A stretch of DNA of 61,545 nucleotides from CAZFLM01 sp964519955 (lineage in GTDB: Bacteria > Armatimonadota > Chthonomonadetes > Chthonomonadales > CAJBBX01). Each line of letters begins with the position of its first letter. Positions within the stretch are counted from its first letter, which is position 1. Below the pieces are notes generated by a model. It was not told the DNA's origin. It saw only the letters and a list, made by a program, of their open reading frames with translations, and searched no databases. Of the stretch, positions 1 to 7,267 are shown one piece after another. Made by a program: the position numbers and the translations under genes. The stretch covers positions 1-61,545 of the forward strand of contig CAZFLM010000036.1 of NCBI GenBank assembly GCA_964519955.1, read 5' to 3'.

Positions 1-55
1 CCTGCACCGTAGAGGACTTGCACCTCCGAGAACACGAACATGCCCGGCATACATG

Positions 56-91
56 GCGAGGGCGGGGTCCCGGTGTGATCCCCGCCCTCGC
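56..91. terminator. GC-rich stem-loop downstream of the prepilin gene
   Basis: A perfect 12-bp stem (GCGAGGGCGGGG at 56-67 with CCCCGCCCTCGC at 80-91) encloses a 12-nt loop. It lies just beyond the stop of the leftward prepilin-like gene, so it could end or stabilise that transcript. No T-tract follows on either strand, so an intrinsic terminator is only one reading. I see no convincing gene in 1-55. Confidence 0.45.
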
Positions 92-123
92 TGCCGTCTA
101 GGCCGGCCCGTGCAAGGCCTGCG

Positions 124-951
124 CTAGCTCGGCCACCACACCATCCAGCTCCGCAGCGTCTCCACCACCTGCTGGCAGGTAAGCCCGTACGACGTCATGT
201 AGGCTGGATCGGCGCAGTACATGAGCTGGTCCGAGTTGCTGGCCGGCAGCGCGCCCTTCACCGTGCCCAGGAACATGCCGCCGCGCCACTGCATGTTCTT
301 CGCGTGGCCGTCCGTGAACACGCTGTTCAGCCGCCCGAAGTGCCGCAGCCCGCCGGTCGTGCCGCCGTTGTACCGGCTCAGGATCCAGTTGGCCCCGTTC
401 GTGTAGCGGAACGTGTCATACGAGTCGGTGAACGCCATCGTGTTGGCCGGCGCGACGATCGACGCCAGGGCGATGCCCGCGGAGTAGGAGCCTGACGACG
501 CGGTGAGCGTCTGCGGCCCAATGAGGCCGCCGCCCCCGTAGGCATACGGACCCCAGTTGTAGCCGTACCCAACGCAGCGGTTGCCCGGGTTCATCGTGCC
601 CGAACCCGCCGGCCCGCCGCATCCGGTCTCCGTCCGGTCGGGGCAGAACCACAGCTCGGTCGTCTTGATGTAGGGCACCAGCTCCATCCAGGCATCGATC
701 ATGCCGTGCCAGATCTGGTTGGTCTCCTGCGTCTTCGGCGGAATGTCGATCGCCTCGCAGGGGAACGCCTCGTCGTAGTCCTGCGTGTACATCTGCAGCG
801 AGAGCCCGATCTGCTTGGAGTTGCTCAAGCAGGCCGTCGCACGCGCCTTCTCTCTTGCCTGGGCAAAGACGGGGAACAGGATCGCCGCAAGTATAGCGAT
901 AATGGCGATCACGACTAGCAGTTCGATTAGCGTGAACCCGTAGCGCTTCAT
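124..951 (-). CDS. Prepilin-type N-terminal cleavage/methylation domain protein (type IV pilin-like pseudopilin)
   Basis: This 275-residue protein starts MKRYGFTLIELLVV, a class III (type IV prepilin) signal. A short basic leader is followed by a prepilin peptidase site before FTLIE and a roughly 20-residue hydrophobic helix. The next stretch, FPVFAQAREKARATACLSN, then a MYTQDYDE motif, is the pattern seen in the greatly expanded pseudopilin-like families of Armatimonadota and relatives. The C-terminal half is the H-X9-DG type domain of such proteins (FTDGHAKNMQW). It is probably exported and processed, then built into a pilus-like or secretion structure or retained at the membrane. I chose the start at 951 because an AAAGGGG ribosome site precedes it and the signal begins there; an upstream in-frame ATG would add 31 unlikely residues. 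Confidence 0.88.
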   Translation of the reverse strand: MKRYGFTLIELLVVIAIIAILAAILFPVFAQAREKARATACLSNSKQIGLSLQMYTQDYDEAFPCEAIDIPPKTQETNQIWHGMIDAWMELVPYIKTTELWFCPDRTETGCGGPAGSGTMNPGNRCVGYGYNWGPYAYGGGGLIGPQTLTASSGSYSAGIALASIVAPANTMAFTDSYDTFRYTNGANWILSRYNGGTTGGLRHFGRLNSVFTDGHAKNMQWRGGMFLGTVKGALPASNSDQLMYCADPAYMTSYGLTCQQVVETLRSWMVWWPS

Positions 952-1111
952 CAGGCACCCCTTTCCGTAGCGTGAGCGAGCCCCGGACGTGCGTGCCGCC
1001 GTAGATCGTGGGCCGGGCGCCCGCGAATGCCTTCCGTACCGCATTGCCGTGCAGGCCGAGCAGACTCTGGACGCATCACCTCCCGCTCATGAGGAAGCCG
1101 GTTGCAGATAG

Positions 1112-1330
1112 CTACTTGCTGCTCGCAGCGAAGCTGATGAGCAGCTTGATCTCGGATTCCTTCTGTGCCGCCGTCTTGTTCGGATCGCTGCGGATCTTCT
1201 CGATCTGCTTCCGAACCGCGTCCTCCTTCTGCGCCATCGTCGGAGGAGGTGGAGCCTGCCGGCAACCGGAGAGCCAGAGCGTCGCTGCCAGCGCACCCGC
1301 CACGGCCGCGGCCACCATGCGTGATCTCAT
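1112..1330 (-). CDS. Small putative lipoprotein
   Basis: This 72-residue protein has an N-terminal hydrophobic signal ending in the lipobox L20-S21-G22-C23, followed by a proline-rich linker (QAPPPP) and a short charged helical segment (EDAVRKQIEKIRSDP). That predicts a lipid-anchored protein. No known family is recognised. It lies 160 bases upstream of the prepilin-like gene on the same strand. A second start four codons downstream is possible and would still leave a complete signal. Confidence 0.6.
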   Translation of the reverse strand: MRSRMVAAAVAGALAATLWLSGCRQAPPPPTMAQKEDAVRKQIEKIRSDPNKTAAQKESEIKLLISFAASSK

Positions 1331-1391
1331 CGGGCGTGTCTCCTTATGGGCGTCGATCGAAGTCTGCTGTCACAGCACGGGCCTCGCGCCA

Positions 1392-1635
1392 TGCACGAGC
1401 GCTCNNNNNNNNNNNNNNNNNNNNNNNNNNNNNNNNNNNNNNNNNNNNNNNNNNNNNNNNNNNNNNNNNNNNNNNNNNNNNNNNNNNNNNNNNNNNNNNN
1501 NNNNCGGTGGGATGGGCCTCCGTGCCCGTCCAGCTCAGCCCATGGATGGGTCGCGCTACTGCGAATAGTGCACGAGCGCTCCGGTGGGATGGGCCTCCGT
1601 GCCCGTCCAGCTCAGCCCATGGATGGGTCGCGCTA
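1392..1635. repeat. 77-bp tandem repeat interrupted by the assembly gap
   Basis: The sequence right of the gap has one truncated copy (1505-1568) and a second (from 1569) with a period of exactly 77 bases. The 13 bases left of the gap (1392-1404) match the beginning of the unit, and the right flank resumes at the next base of the unit. The gap therefore falls inside an array of unknown copy number. Each unit contains a hairpin with loop CTCCGT. The last copy runs into the regulator gene and supplies its stop codon (1633-1635). Confidence 0.85.
1405..1504. other. Assembly gap (100 N)
   Basis: Exactly 100 undetermined bases, a size commonly used as a scaffolding placeholder, so the true length is unknown. 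Confidence 0.98.
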
Positions 1636-2790
1636 CAGAGCAGCCGGCCCGCACGTCGTGCGAACCATCAGGGGAGCCGGCAGCACCACGTGCTGATAGG
1701 TGGACGGGCCCGCGCCGCTCGCGGACAGCCTGCGAATGAGCAAGCGCGCGGCGTACTGGCCGATCTGCTCGAAGGGCTGGTGCACCGTCGTCAGGATCGG
1801 CGCGCGCGGCGAGTAGTGCTCGATGTCGTCGAACCCGGTGATGCTGATCCGGCCCGGCACGCTCCACCCGGCAGCCTCGCACTCCCGGATCATCGCGAAG
1901 GCGTGCTTGTCGCTCACCACCGCGACGGCCGTAACGGGCCGGCTCAGCTTCGAGTAGTAGCGGATCGCAGCGCGCGCGTCGTCGGTGACGCTCCGGCCGG
2001 AGGTGTAGAAGAACAGCGCCGGGTCCGGCACGATGCCCCGAGCGAGCAGCGCGTCTCGGAAGCCGTTCTCGCGCTCGACAACCGGGGTGATGCGCGTGGC
2101 GTGGGTGAAATAGCCGATGCGCCGGTGCCCAAGTTCCAGCAGGTGGTCGATGGCGGCGCGCATGCCGGCGTAGTTGTCCGCGCCAACGTAGTCGCAGTCC
2201 CAGCCAGGCGGGCAGCGATCCACGAAGACAACAGGAGTGCCGCGCTCGCCGAGCCGCTTCAGGACCGGCAGCGCGATGTTCTGGTCGGCCTGCCACAGGA
2301 TGACTCCCGCGGAGCCGTCCCGCTCGATGTGCTCCAGCGCGGCCAGCTCGAGAGAGCCGTCCCACTCCTTCATCTGGGCCTGGGCGGCGGAGGGGTGGGT
2401 GTCGTAGACCGCCAGGCGGTAGGGGCTGTCGCCTTCCTGCAGCGCCTGGCCCACGCCGCGCAGAATGGCGTGCGCCCAGACGTAGGCAGGCTGCTGCGGC
2501 AGGACGACCGCGACGGTGGATTGCCCGGCGCCGACCACGGCGTGCGCAGCCGGCCCGGCCGGCGCGCTGACCCGAGCCCGGCAGCCGCGCTCGCGCGCCA
2601 GGTGCCCGCTCTGCACGAGGCGAGAGATGGCCTCCCGCACGACTCGGCGGCTGACGCCAAGCTCGTCGACGAGCCCGCGCTCGGCCGGCAGCCACGCGCC
2701 CGCGCTGTAGAGGCCCTGCTCGATCCGGTCGCGCAGCACGCGCTCGACGCGGTCCGCGGCCGGCCTGTCGTCAAGAGACGATGTAACCAT
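1633..2790 (-). CDS. GntR-type DNA-binding domain fused to a LacI-type sugar-sensing domain (transcriptional regulator)
   Basis: This 385-residue protein has two domains. Residues about 10-75 form a GntR winged helix (LPAERGLVDELGVSRRVVRE, then AISRLVQSGHL). From about 90 to the end is a periplasmic-binding-protein/LacI-like sensor (STVAVVLPQQ, then GVILWQADQ, GHRRIGYFTHA and ISITGFDDIEHYSP). The arrangement is that of AraR-like regulators, in which sugar binding to the sensor releases the operator. The ligand cannot be read from sequence. It stands alone on its strand with its own promoter, and no obvious target operon adjoins it. The start at 2790 fits the domain start and the promoter; longer in-frame starts would lie upstream of the probable transcription start. 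Confidence 0.87.
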   Translation of the reverse strand: MVTSSLDDRPAADRVERVLRDRIEQGLYSAGAWLPAERGLVDELGVSRRVVREAISRLVQSGHLARERGCRARVSAPAGPAAHAVVGAGQSTVAVVLPQQPAYVWAHAILRGVGQALQEGDSPYRLAVYDTHPSAAQAQMKEWDGSLELAALEHIERDGSAGVILWQADQNIALPVLKRLGERGTPVVFVDRCPPGWDCDYVGADNYAGMRAAIDHLLELGHRRIGYFTHATRITPVVERENGFRDALLARGIVPDPALFFYTSGRSVTDDARAAIRYYSKLSRPVTAVAVVSDKHAFAMIRECEAAGWSVPGRISITGFDDIEHYSPRAPILTTVHQPFEQIGQYAARLLIRRLSASGAGPSTYQHVVLPAPLMVRTTCGPAAL

Positions 2791-2821
2791 CGTGGGACCA
2801 TCAGGGGTACAGGATGATACC

Positions 2822-2850
2822 AAGATAGCGTGCCTGGGCCGGGTTGTCAA
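2822..2850 (-). promoter_or_regulatory. Sigma-70-type promoter of the GntR/LacI-type regulator
   Basis: On the minus strand TTGACA (2850-2845) is separated by 17 bases from TATCTT (2827-2822). It sits 32 bases upstream of the regulator start codon. An imperfect inverted repeat GGTA-N8-TACC just downstream, at about 2800-2815, could be an autoregulatory operator, but that is only suggestive. Confidence 0.72.
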
Positions 2851-2984
2851 GGGGCGATCGCGAGGTTGCTTGGTCGCGCCATGTCGAGATGCCGGGTTCG
2901 GCCGGGTGTGGAGTTGTGCCCCGGCCCCACCACGCGGGAGCACCTCCGCCGGCGCGGCCGCGTATGGATCCGGGGGAGGCACCG

Positions 2985-3743
2985 ATGCAGATCGCCGTTC
3001 GCCGTGTAGAGTATGCGTCCGTACAAGAGTTGCGGGAGATGTGGCGGCAAGAGGCCGGCTGCCAGATCGTGCGTGATTCCCTGCTCGGTCGGGGACTCGC
3101 GACCCCATTCGTGGTACGCGTCGACGGCCGCATCGCGGGATATGGTGCGGTGCGTCGGCGCATCGATCCGGGCCGGCTGACCGAGTTCTACGTGGTGCCG
3201 GAGTTCCGTCGGCACGCCCGCGAGCTGTGCGGCGCGCTCCTGGCTGAGTCTGGGGCGACAGCGGTCGAGGCCCAAACGAACATGCCGTCAATGGTGACAA
3301 TGCTCTATGACTTCGCCACTCGTATCCGTCAGGAAGCCGTCCTGTTCCACGATGCCTCCGCCACCGATCTGACGTGTCCCGGCGCGGCTTTCCGTTCGCT
3401 GCGTCCTCAGGAGGCGGCGACGGTATTCAAGCATCGCAGCGAGCCAGTCGGCGCGTGGTGCATTGAGGTGGATGGCGCCATCGTTGCGACGGGCGGCGCG
3501 CTGGACCACTACAACCCGCCATACGTTGATCTGCACATGGAGGTGGCCGAGCCCGCGCGTGGGCGCGGCTACGGGAGTTTCCTCGTGCAGGCGCTCAAGC
3601 GCACGTGCAGGGAACGCGGTAAGGTCCCCGCGGCCCGCTGCAACCCCGGGAACTTACCATCGCGCCGGTGTCTGGAGAAGGCGGGGATGCTACCGTGCGG
3701 GCGCCTGCTGGTGGGGGGAGTGAACCGCTCGGCCGACGGCTAG
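2985..3743 (+). CDS. GNAT-family N-acetyltransferase
   Basis: This 252-residue protein carries GNAT signatures in its C-terminal half: beta strands (CIEVDGAIVATGG), then the acetyl-CoA loop as VAEPARGRGYGSFLVQALK, where R/Q-G-x-G/A appears as RGRGYG. The N-terminal half (TEFYVVPEFRR) may be a second, degenerate GNAT fold. The acceptor substrate is unknown. The start at 2985 has a GGGGGAGG ribosome site five bases upstream. It is divergent from the regulator at 1633-2790 and ends before the pyrimidine promoter. It has no visible link with pyrimidine metabolism. Confidence 0.8.
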   Translation: MQIAVRRVEYASVQELREMWRQEAGCQIVRDSLLGRGLATPFVVRVDGRIAGYGAVRRRIDPGRLTEFYVVPEFRRHARELCGALLAESGATAVEAQTNMPSMVTMLYDFATRIRQEAVLFHDASATDLTCPGAAFRSLRPQEAATVFKHRSEPVGAWCIEVDGAIVATGGALDHYNPPYVDLHMEVAEPARGRGYGSFLVQALKRTCRERGKVPAARCNPGNLPSRRCLEKAGMLPCGRLLVGGVNRSADG

Positions 3744-3776
3744 CGATGGGTCCTTCGCCCGACTGCCAGATTCCGT

Positions 3777-3806
3777 TTGACTCCGCGCCCCCTTCCGCAG
3801 TAAACT
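3777..3806 (+). promoter_or_regulatory. Probable promoter of the pyrimidine operon
   Basis: TTGACT (3777-3782) and TAAACT (3801-3806) are 18 bases apart. They place the transcription start near 3813, just upstream of the PyrR-type leader, giving an untranslated leader of about 170 bases before pyrR. Confidence 0.65.
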
Positions 3807-3830
3807 ATCCAAGACAACCAGCAAGTCCAG

Positions 3831-3872
3831 CGTCCTTTTAACGGTGTGCCCGGTGAGGCCAACAAGGGGCGA
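3831..3872 (+). promoter_or_regulatory. PyrR-binding RNA element (pyrimidine attenuator)
   Basis: The leader contains TCCTTTTAA (3833-3841), then CCCGGTGAGGCC and AACAAGGGG. This matches the PyrR-binding loop, whose conserved parts are a GAGGC loop, an AAGG 3' strand and a CCTTTAA 5' strand. In characterised bacteria, UMP-bound PyrR stabilises this hairpin and lets a downstream terminator form. Here the terminator follows 54 bases later and pyrR itself is the first gene. AAGGG in this element could pair with CCCTT at 3911-3915 to make the competing antiterminator; that pairing is my inference. Confidence 0.85.
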
Positions 3873-3925
3873 TCATCATATCGGGAACGTGCCGCGCGAC
3901 CACCGCGCAGCCCTTCTGAACGCCT

Positions 3926-3960
3926 AAGGCGCCTCCCTCACCGCGGGATGGCGCCTTTTT
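3926..3960 (+). terminator. Intrinsic terminator of the pyr attenuator
   Basis: AAGGCGCC (3926-3933) pairs perfectly with GGCGCCTT (3950-3957) and runs into T3956-T3960. It lies between the PyrR-binding element and the pyrR ribosome site, exactly where a transcription attenuator belongs. Confidence 0.85.
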
Positions 3961-3983
3961 CGCAGCCGGATCACGGAGGAGCG

Positions 3984-4517
3984 ATGGATACGCATCAGGT
4001 GATGGATGCCGAGGAGATGCGGCGGGCGCTCACCCGCATCGCCCATGAGATCCTCGAGAAGAACCGCGGCGCGCAGGACCTGGCCCTCGTCGGCGTCCTG
4101 CGGCGCGGCGTGCAGTTGGCCGAGCGCCTCGCGAGCCTCGTCGAGCAGATAGAAGGCGCTCGCCCGCTGCTGGGCACGCTCGATATCGCGCTCTACCGCG
4201 ACGACTACCAGGAGCGGCACGCCGAGGTCGGCCGCACCGACCTGCAGTTCGACGTGACCGCCAAGCGCGTGGTGCTCGTCGACGACGTGATGTTCACCGG
4301 ACGCTCGGTCCGCGCCGCCATCAGCGCCCTGATGGACCTGGGGCGCCCGGCCTGCATCCAGCTCGCCGTGCTGCTGGACCGCGGCCACCGGGAACTGCCG
4401 ATCCGGCCCGACTACGTGGGGAAGAACCTGCCGACCTCGCGCACGGAGCACATCGACGTCCGGGTCGCCGAGATGGATGGCGAGGACGGCGTCTACATCC
4501 TGCGCGAAACAGCCTGA
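3984..4517 (+). CDS. pyrR: Bifunctional pyr operon attenuator / uracil phosphoribosyltransferase PyrR
   Basis: This 177-residue protein is of normal PyrR length. It has the phosphoribosyltransferase core: substrate loop LVGVLRRGVQLAERL (35-49) and the PRPP-binding motif VLVDDVMFTGRSVR (97-110). The C-terminal part LPIRPDYVGKNLPTSRTE contains the PyrR-type region that distinguishes it from other PRTases. PyrR binds the leader RNA when charged with UMP or UTP and causes premature termination; it can also make UMP from uracil and PRPP. It starts at ATG 3984 behind GGAGGA, directly after the attenuator it is expected to control, and is followed 24 bases later by pyrB. Confidence 0.96.
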   Translation: MDTHQVMDAEEMRRALTRIAHEILEKNRGAQDLALVGVLRRGVQLAERLASLVEQIEGARPLLGTLDIALYRDDYQERHAEVGRTDLQFDVTAKRVVLVDDVMFTGRSVRAAISALMDLGRPACIQLAVLLDRGHRELPIRPDYVGKNLPTSRTEHIDVRVAEMDGEDGVYILRETA

Positions 4518-4541
4518 CCGCTCGTACGGAGGGAGCCCGAC

Positions 4542-5534
4542 ATGCATGATCTGCTGGGCCTGCGCGAGACCGACGTTCGCGATATCCGGGCCATTCTGCG
4601 AACAGCGGTGTCGTTCAAGGAGATCCTGGAGCGGCCCGTCAAGAAGGTGCCGACCCTGCGCGGGCGCACCGTGGTGACCCTGTTCTACGAGTCCTCCACG
4701 CGTACGCGCACCTCCTTCGAGCTGGCCGCCAAGTACATGAGTGCCGACGCGGTCAACATCGCGGTCGCCCAGTCCTCCGTCACGAAGGGCGAGTCGCTCA
4801 AGGACACGCTGCGCACGCTGCAGGCGCTCACCGCGGACTGCGTCATCATCCGGCACTCCTCCAGTGGCGCCGCGCACCTCGCCGCGGAGTTCGCGGACGT
4901 GCCGGTCATCAACGCGGGCGACGGCCGCCACGAGCACCCGACGCAGGGCCTCCTGGACGCGCTCACCATCTACGAGCACAAGGTCGTGGGCCGCGAAGAC
5001 GATACCTACCCGGGCGCCCTCTCCCCGGAGAACCAGTTCGACTTCGCCGGCCTCACCGTGACCATCGTGGGCGACCTGGCGCACAGCCGCGTGGCCCGCT
5101 CCAATGCGTGGGGCCTGACGAAGCTGGGCGCCAAGGTGCGCTGGGTCGGCCCGCAGACGCTCCTCCCGCCGGACTCCGCTCGCTTCCCGGTGGAGGTCTA
5201 CACGGACCTGAAGCCGGCGCTCGAGGGTGCGGACGTGGTCATGGTCCTGCGCCTCCAGACGGAGCGCCAGGAGAAGGGGCTGCTGCCCAGCCTTCGGGAG
5301 TACGCGCGCTGCTGGGGCATCACCCCGAGAACGCTCGCCTGGGCCAAGCCCGACGCCCTCGTGATGCACCCCGGTCCGATGAACCGAGGTGTCGAGATCG
5401 CCGCCGACGTGGCGGATGGCGTCGGCGGCATCCGCGCAGCCGTCGAGAACCAGGTGACAAACGGTGTGGCCGTCCGCATGGCCTGCCTCTACACGCTGAT
5501 GGCGCCCCGGACGCCCACGGGAGGCGGAGAGTAG
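4542..5534 (+). CDS. pyrB: Aspartate carbamoyltransferase catalytic subunit
   Basis: This 330-residue protein catalyses the first committed step of pyrimidine synthesis, carbamoyl phosphate plus aspartate to carbamoyl aspartate. The carbamoyl-phosphate site STRTRTS is at 52-58 and the HPTQGLLD motif begins at H132. The aspartate domain follows (TVTIVGDLAHSRVARSN, then PGPMNRGVE). It is slightly longer than the usual 305-310 residues because of an acidic loop around VVGREDDTYPGALSPENQF. No regulatory pyrI gene is next to it, as in most PyrR-controlled systems. The ribosome site GGAGGG lies eight bases before the ATG. Confidence 0.97.
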   Translation: MHDLLGLRETDVRDIRAILRTAVSFKEILERPVKKVPTLRGRTVVTLFYESSTRTRTSFELAAKYMSADAVNIAVAQSSVTKGESLKDTLRTLQALTADCVIIRHSSSGAAHLAAEFADVPVINAGDGRHEHPTQGLLDALTIYEHKVVGREDDTYPGALSPENQFDFAGLTVTIVGDLAHSRVARSNAWGLTKLGAKVRWVGPQTLLPPDSARFPVEVYTDLKPALEGADVVMVLRLQTERQEKGLLPSLREYARCWGITPRTLAWAKPDALVMHPGPMNRGVEIAADVADGVGGIRAAVENQVTNGVAVRMACLYTLMAPRTPTGGGE

Positions 5535-5541
5535 GTGACGC

Positions 5542-5823
5542 ATGGACGCCGGCATGAGTTGGTCGGATGCTCGCGCCGCGTACCCGCATCGTTGGCTGCT
5601 GGTCGAGGCGCTGGCTGCGCGGACCGAGGCTGATCGCCGCCTGGTGGAGCGGCTCACGGTCGTGGGCGAGTATGGCGACGGGAGCGCCGCCTGGGAGGCG
5701 TACAGCGGGCTGCATCGGGAGGCGCCCACGCGCGAGCTGTACGTCGTGCACACGGACCGAGAGGACCTCGACATCCGCGAGCGTCGCGAGCTGCCGATGC
5801 GAGGCGTCCGGACCACCCAATGA
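5542..5823 (+). CDS. Conserved-looking hypothetical protein paired with a retropepsin-like protease
   Basis: This is a 93-residue mixed alpha/beta protein beginning MDAGMSWSDARAAYPHRWLLVEAL. It has a long charged helix in the middle, no signal and no membrane segment. Its stop overlaps the start of the next gene by the ATGA arrangement, so the two are translationally coupled. No family can be named from sequence. The tight pairing with an aspartic protease suggests a chaperone, substrate or inhibitor role, which is inference only. Confidence 0.7.
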   Translation: MDAGMSWSDARAAYPHRWLLVEALAARTEADRRLVERLTVVGEYGDGSAAWEAYSGLHREAPTRELYVVHTDREDLDIRERRELPMRGVRTTQ

Positions 5824-6203
5824 GGCCGCGCATCGAGCACGGCTTGCCGTTTGTGGCGGCCACGGTGGAAGCCGGTGGGCGCACGGTCGGGCTCCCGAGA
5901 GTGCTGGTGGACACTGGCTCGGCCGGTACGGTGCTGTCGATAGCCAGGCTCTGCGAGATCGGCGTAGGCCCGTCGCCGGACGACGTCATCTACACGATCC
6001 GGGGCGTGGGCGGGACCGAGAACGTCTTCATGCGCAGGGTTGCCCGGCTGGCATTGGGCGACGTCGAAGTCGCGGACATCGAGGTTGAGGTCGGCGCCCT
6101 CGACTACGGTATCCCGATGGACGGCATCATCGGAATGGACTTCCTGATGGCGGCGGGGGTGATCCTGGACCTCGCCGGCAGAACAATGGATCGCTCGTCG
6201 TGA
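5820..6203 (+). CDS. Retropepsin-like aspartic protease
   Basis: This 127-residue protein shows the single-domain aspartic protease pattern. The catalytic loop is VLVDTGSAGTVLS (D-T-G-S), and the later hydrophobic-hydrophobic-G motif is DGIIGMDFLM. Retropepsin-like proteases act as homodimers, with one aspartate from each chain. There is no export signal, so it should be cytoplasmic. It is coupled to the preceding 93-residue protein by a 4-base overlap and lies inside the pyrimidine unit between pyrB and pyrC. Its target is unknown. Confidence 0.82.
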   Translation: MRPRIEHGLPFVAATVEAGGRTVGLPRVLVDTGSAGTVLSIARLCEIGVGPSPDDVIYTIRGVGGTENVFMRRVARLALGDVEVADIEVEVGALDYGIPMDGIIGMDFLMAAGVILDLAGRTMDRSS

Positions 6204-6218
6204 TCCCGGGAGCATCGT

Positions 6219-7265
6219 GTGACTGAGCAAGCAGACGGCCGGTTTGCCAACCGTTTAGGCCACGCCCAGGCGATCCTGGACGACGTCGTGGCGTCGGGCG
6301 GGCAGGCGTGCGCGGCGGCGGCCGTGGCGAACGCGGAGGGTACGGTGTGGTCGCGCGTCGTGCCCGGCAGCGAGGGCACCTCGGAGGACAGCATCTACCT
6401 GCTGGCCTCGATCACCAAGCCGATGCTCGCGACCGGCGTGATGCGGCTGGTGCAGCAGGGCAAGCTGCTCCTTGAGAAGCCCGTCACCGCGTACCTGCCG
6501 GAGTTCCACGGCGGCGCCAAGGACACGATCAACGCCTGGAACCTGCTGACGCACACGAGCGGCCTCGACGAGACCGAGTGGATGAACGTGCGGGTCACGG
6601 GGCCGGACGCCGAGCGCTCCTGCTTCGAGCACGCCTGCCACGCGCCCGTCTTGTTCGAGCCTGGCGCGCGATGCAGCTACTGCACGCTCTCGTTCGCCGT
6701 GCTGGCGGAACTCATCACACGCCTGTCGGGGCAGCCGTACTGGCAGTTCCTGCGCGACGTGGTGTTCGCGCCGCTGGGCATGCGCGACACGGCGTTCGAG
6801 CCCATACCCCCGTCGCGAGCAGTGCCCGTGCGCGACATGGGCGGCCCGGAGGCGCTGGCGCGGTTCGTGAGCCGCAAGGTCGCGGGCGGCGGCATGTGGT
6901 CCTCGCTCGCCGACCTGCAGCGCTTCGGGCGGGCGTTCCTGCGCGGCGGCGAGCTGGATGGTGTCAGGTTGCTGTCGCCGCCGATGGTGGCGCTCATGAC
7001 GCGGAACCACACGCTGGAGCTGAACCAGCTCGTCGACGGGAAGCCCGCCGCGTTCGACTACGGGCTGGGCTGGGGCAACTCCACGCGCGACCGGTGCGCC
7101 GTGTTCTCGCAGGCGGCGTTCGCACACGGCGGCGCGACTGGAACGCTGCTGCACGTTGATCCGGAGTATGACCTGGTGTTCGTCTATCTGACCAACCGGT
7201 GGGGAGCGGAGGGGGAGACCCCTCGCCGCATCCTGAACGCGGTGTATGGGGCGATGGGAGCGTGA
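6219..7265 (+). CDS. Serine hydrolase of the beta-lactamase / penicillin-binding (class C-like) family
   Basis: This 348-residue protein has the SxxK nucleophile motif S64-I-T-K67 (LLASITKPMLATG), a YxT motif at SYCTLSFAVLAEL in place of the usual YxN, and the third element HGGATGT near the C-terminus. That is typical of the large esterase/DD-peptidase/beta-lactamase group, and the substrate cannot be deduced. The start is a GTG at 6219 with GGGAG upstream. No signal peptide is visible, so it is likely cytoplasmic. It ends three bases before the pyrC start, implying co-transcription. Confidence 0.87.
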   Translation: MTEQADGRFANRLGHAQAILDDVVASGGQACAAAAVANAEGTVWSRVVPGSEGTSEDSIYLLASITKPMLATGVMRLVQQGKLLLEKPVTAYLPEFHGGAKDTINAWNLLTHTSGLDETEWMNVRVTGPDAERSCFEHACHAPVLFEPGARCSYCTLSFAVLAELITRLSGQPYWQFLRDVVFAPLGMRDTAFEPIPPSRAVPVRDMGGPEALARFVSRKVAGGGMWSSLADLQRFGRAFLRGGELDGVRLLSPPMVALMTRNHTLELNQLVDGKPAAFDYGLGWGNSTRDRCAVFSQAAFAHGGATGTLLHVDPEYDLVFVYLTNRWGAEGETPRRILNAVYGAMGA

Positions 7266-7267
7266 CC

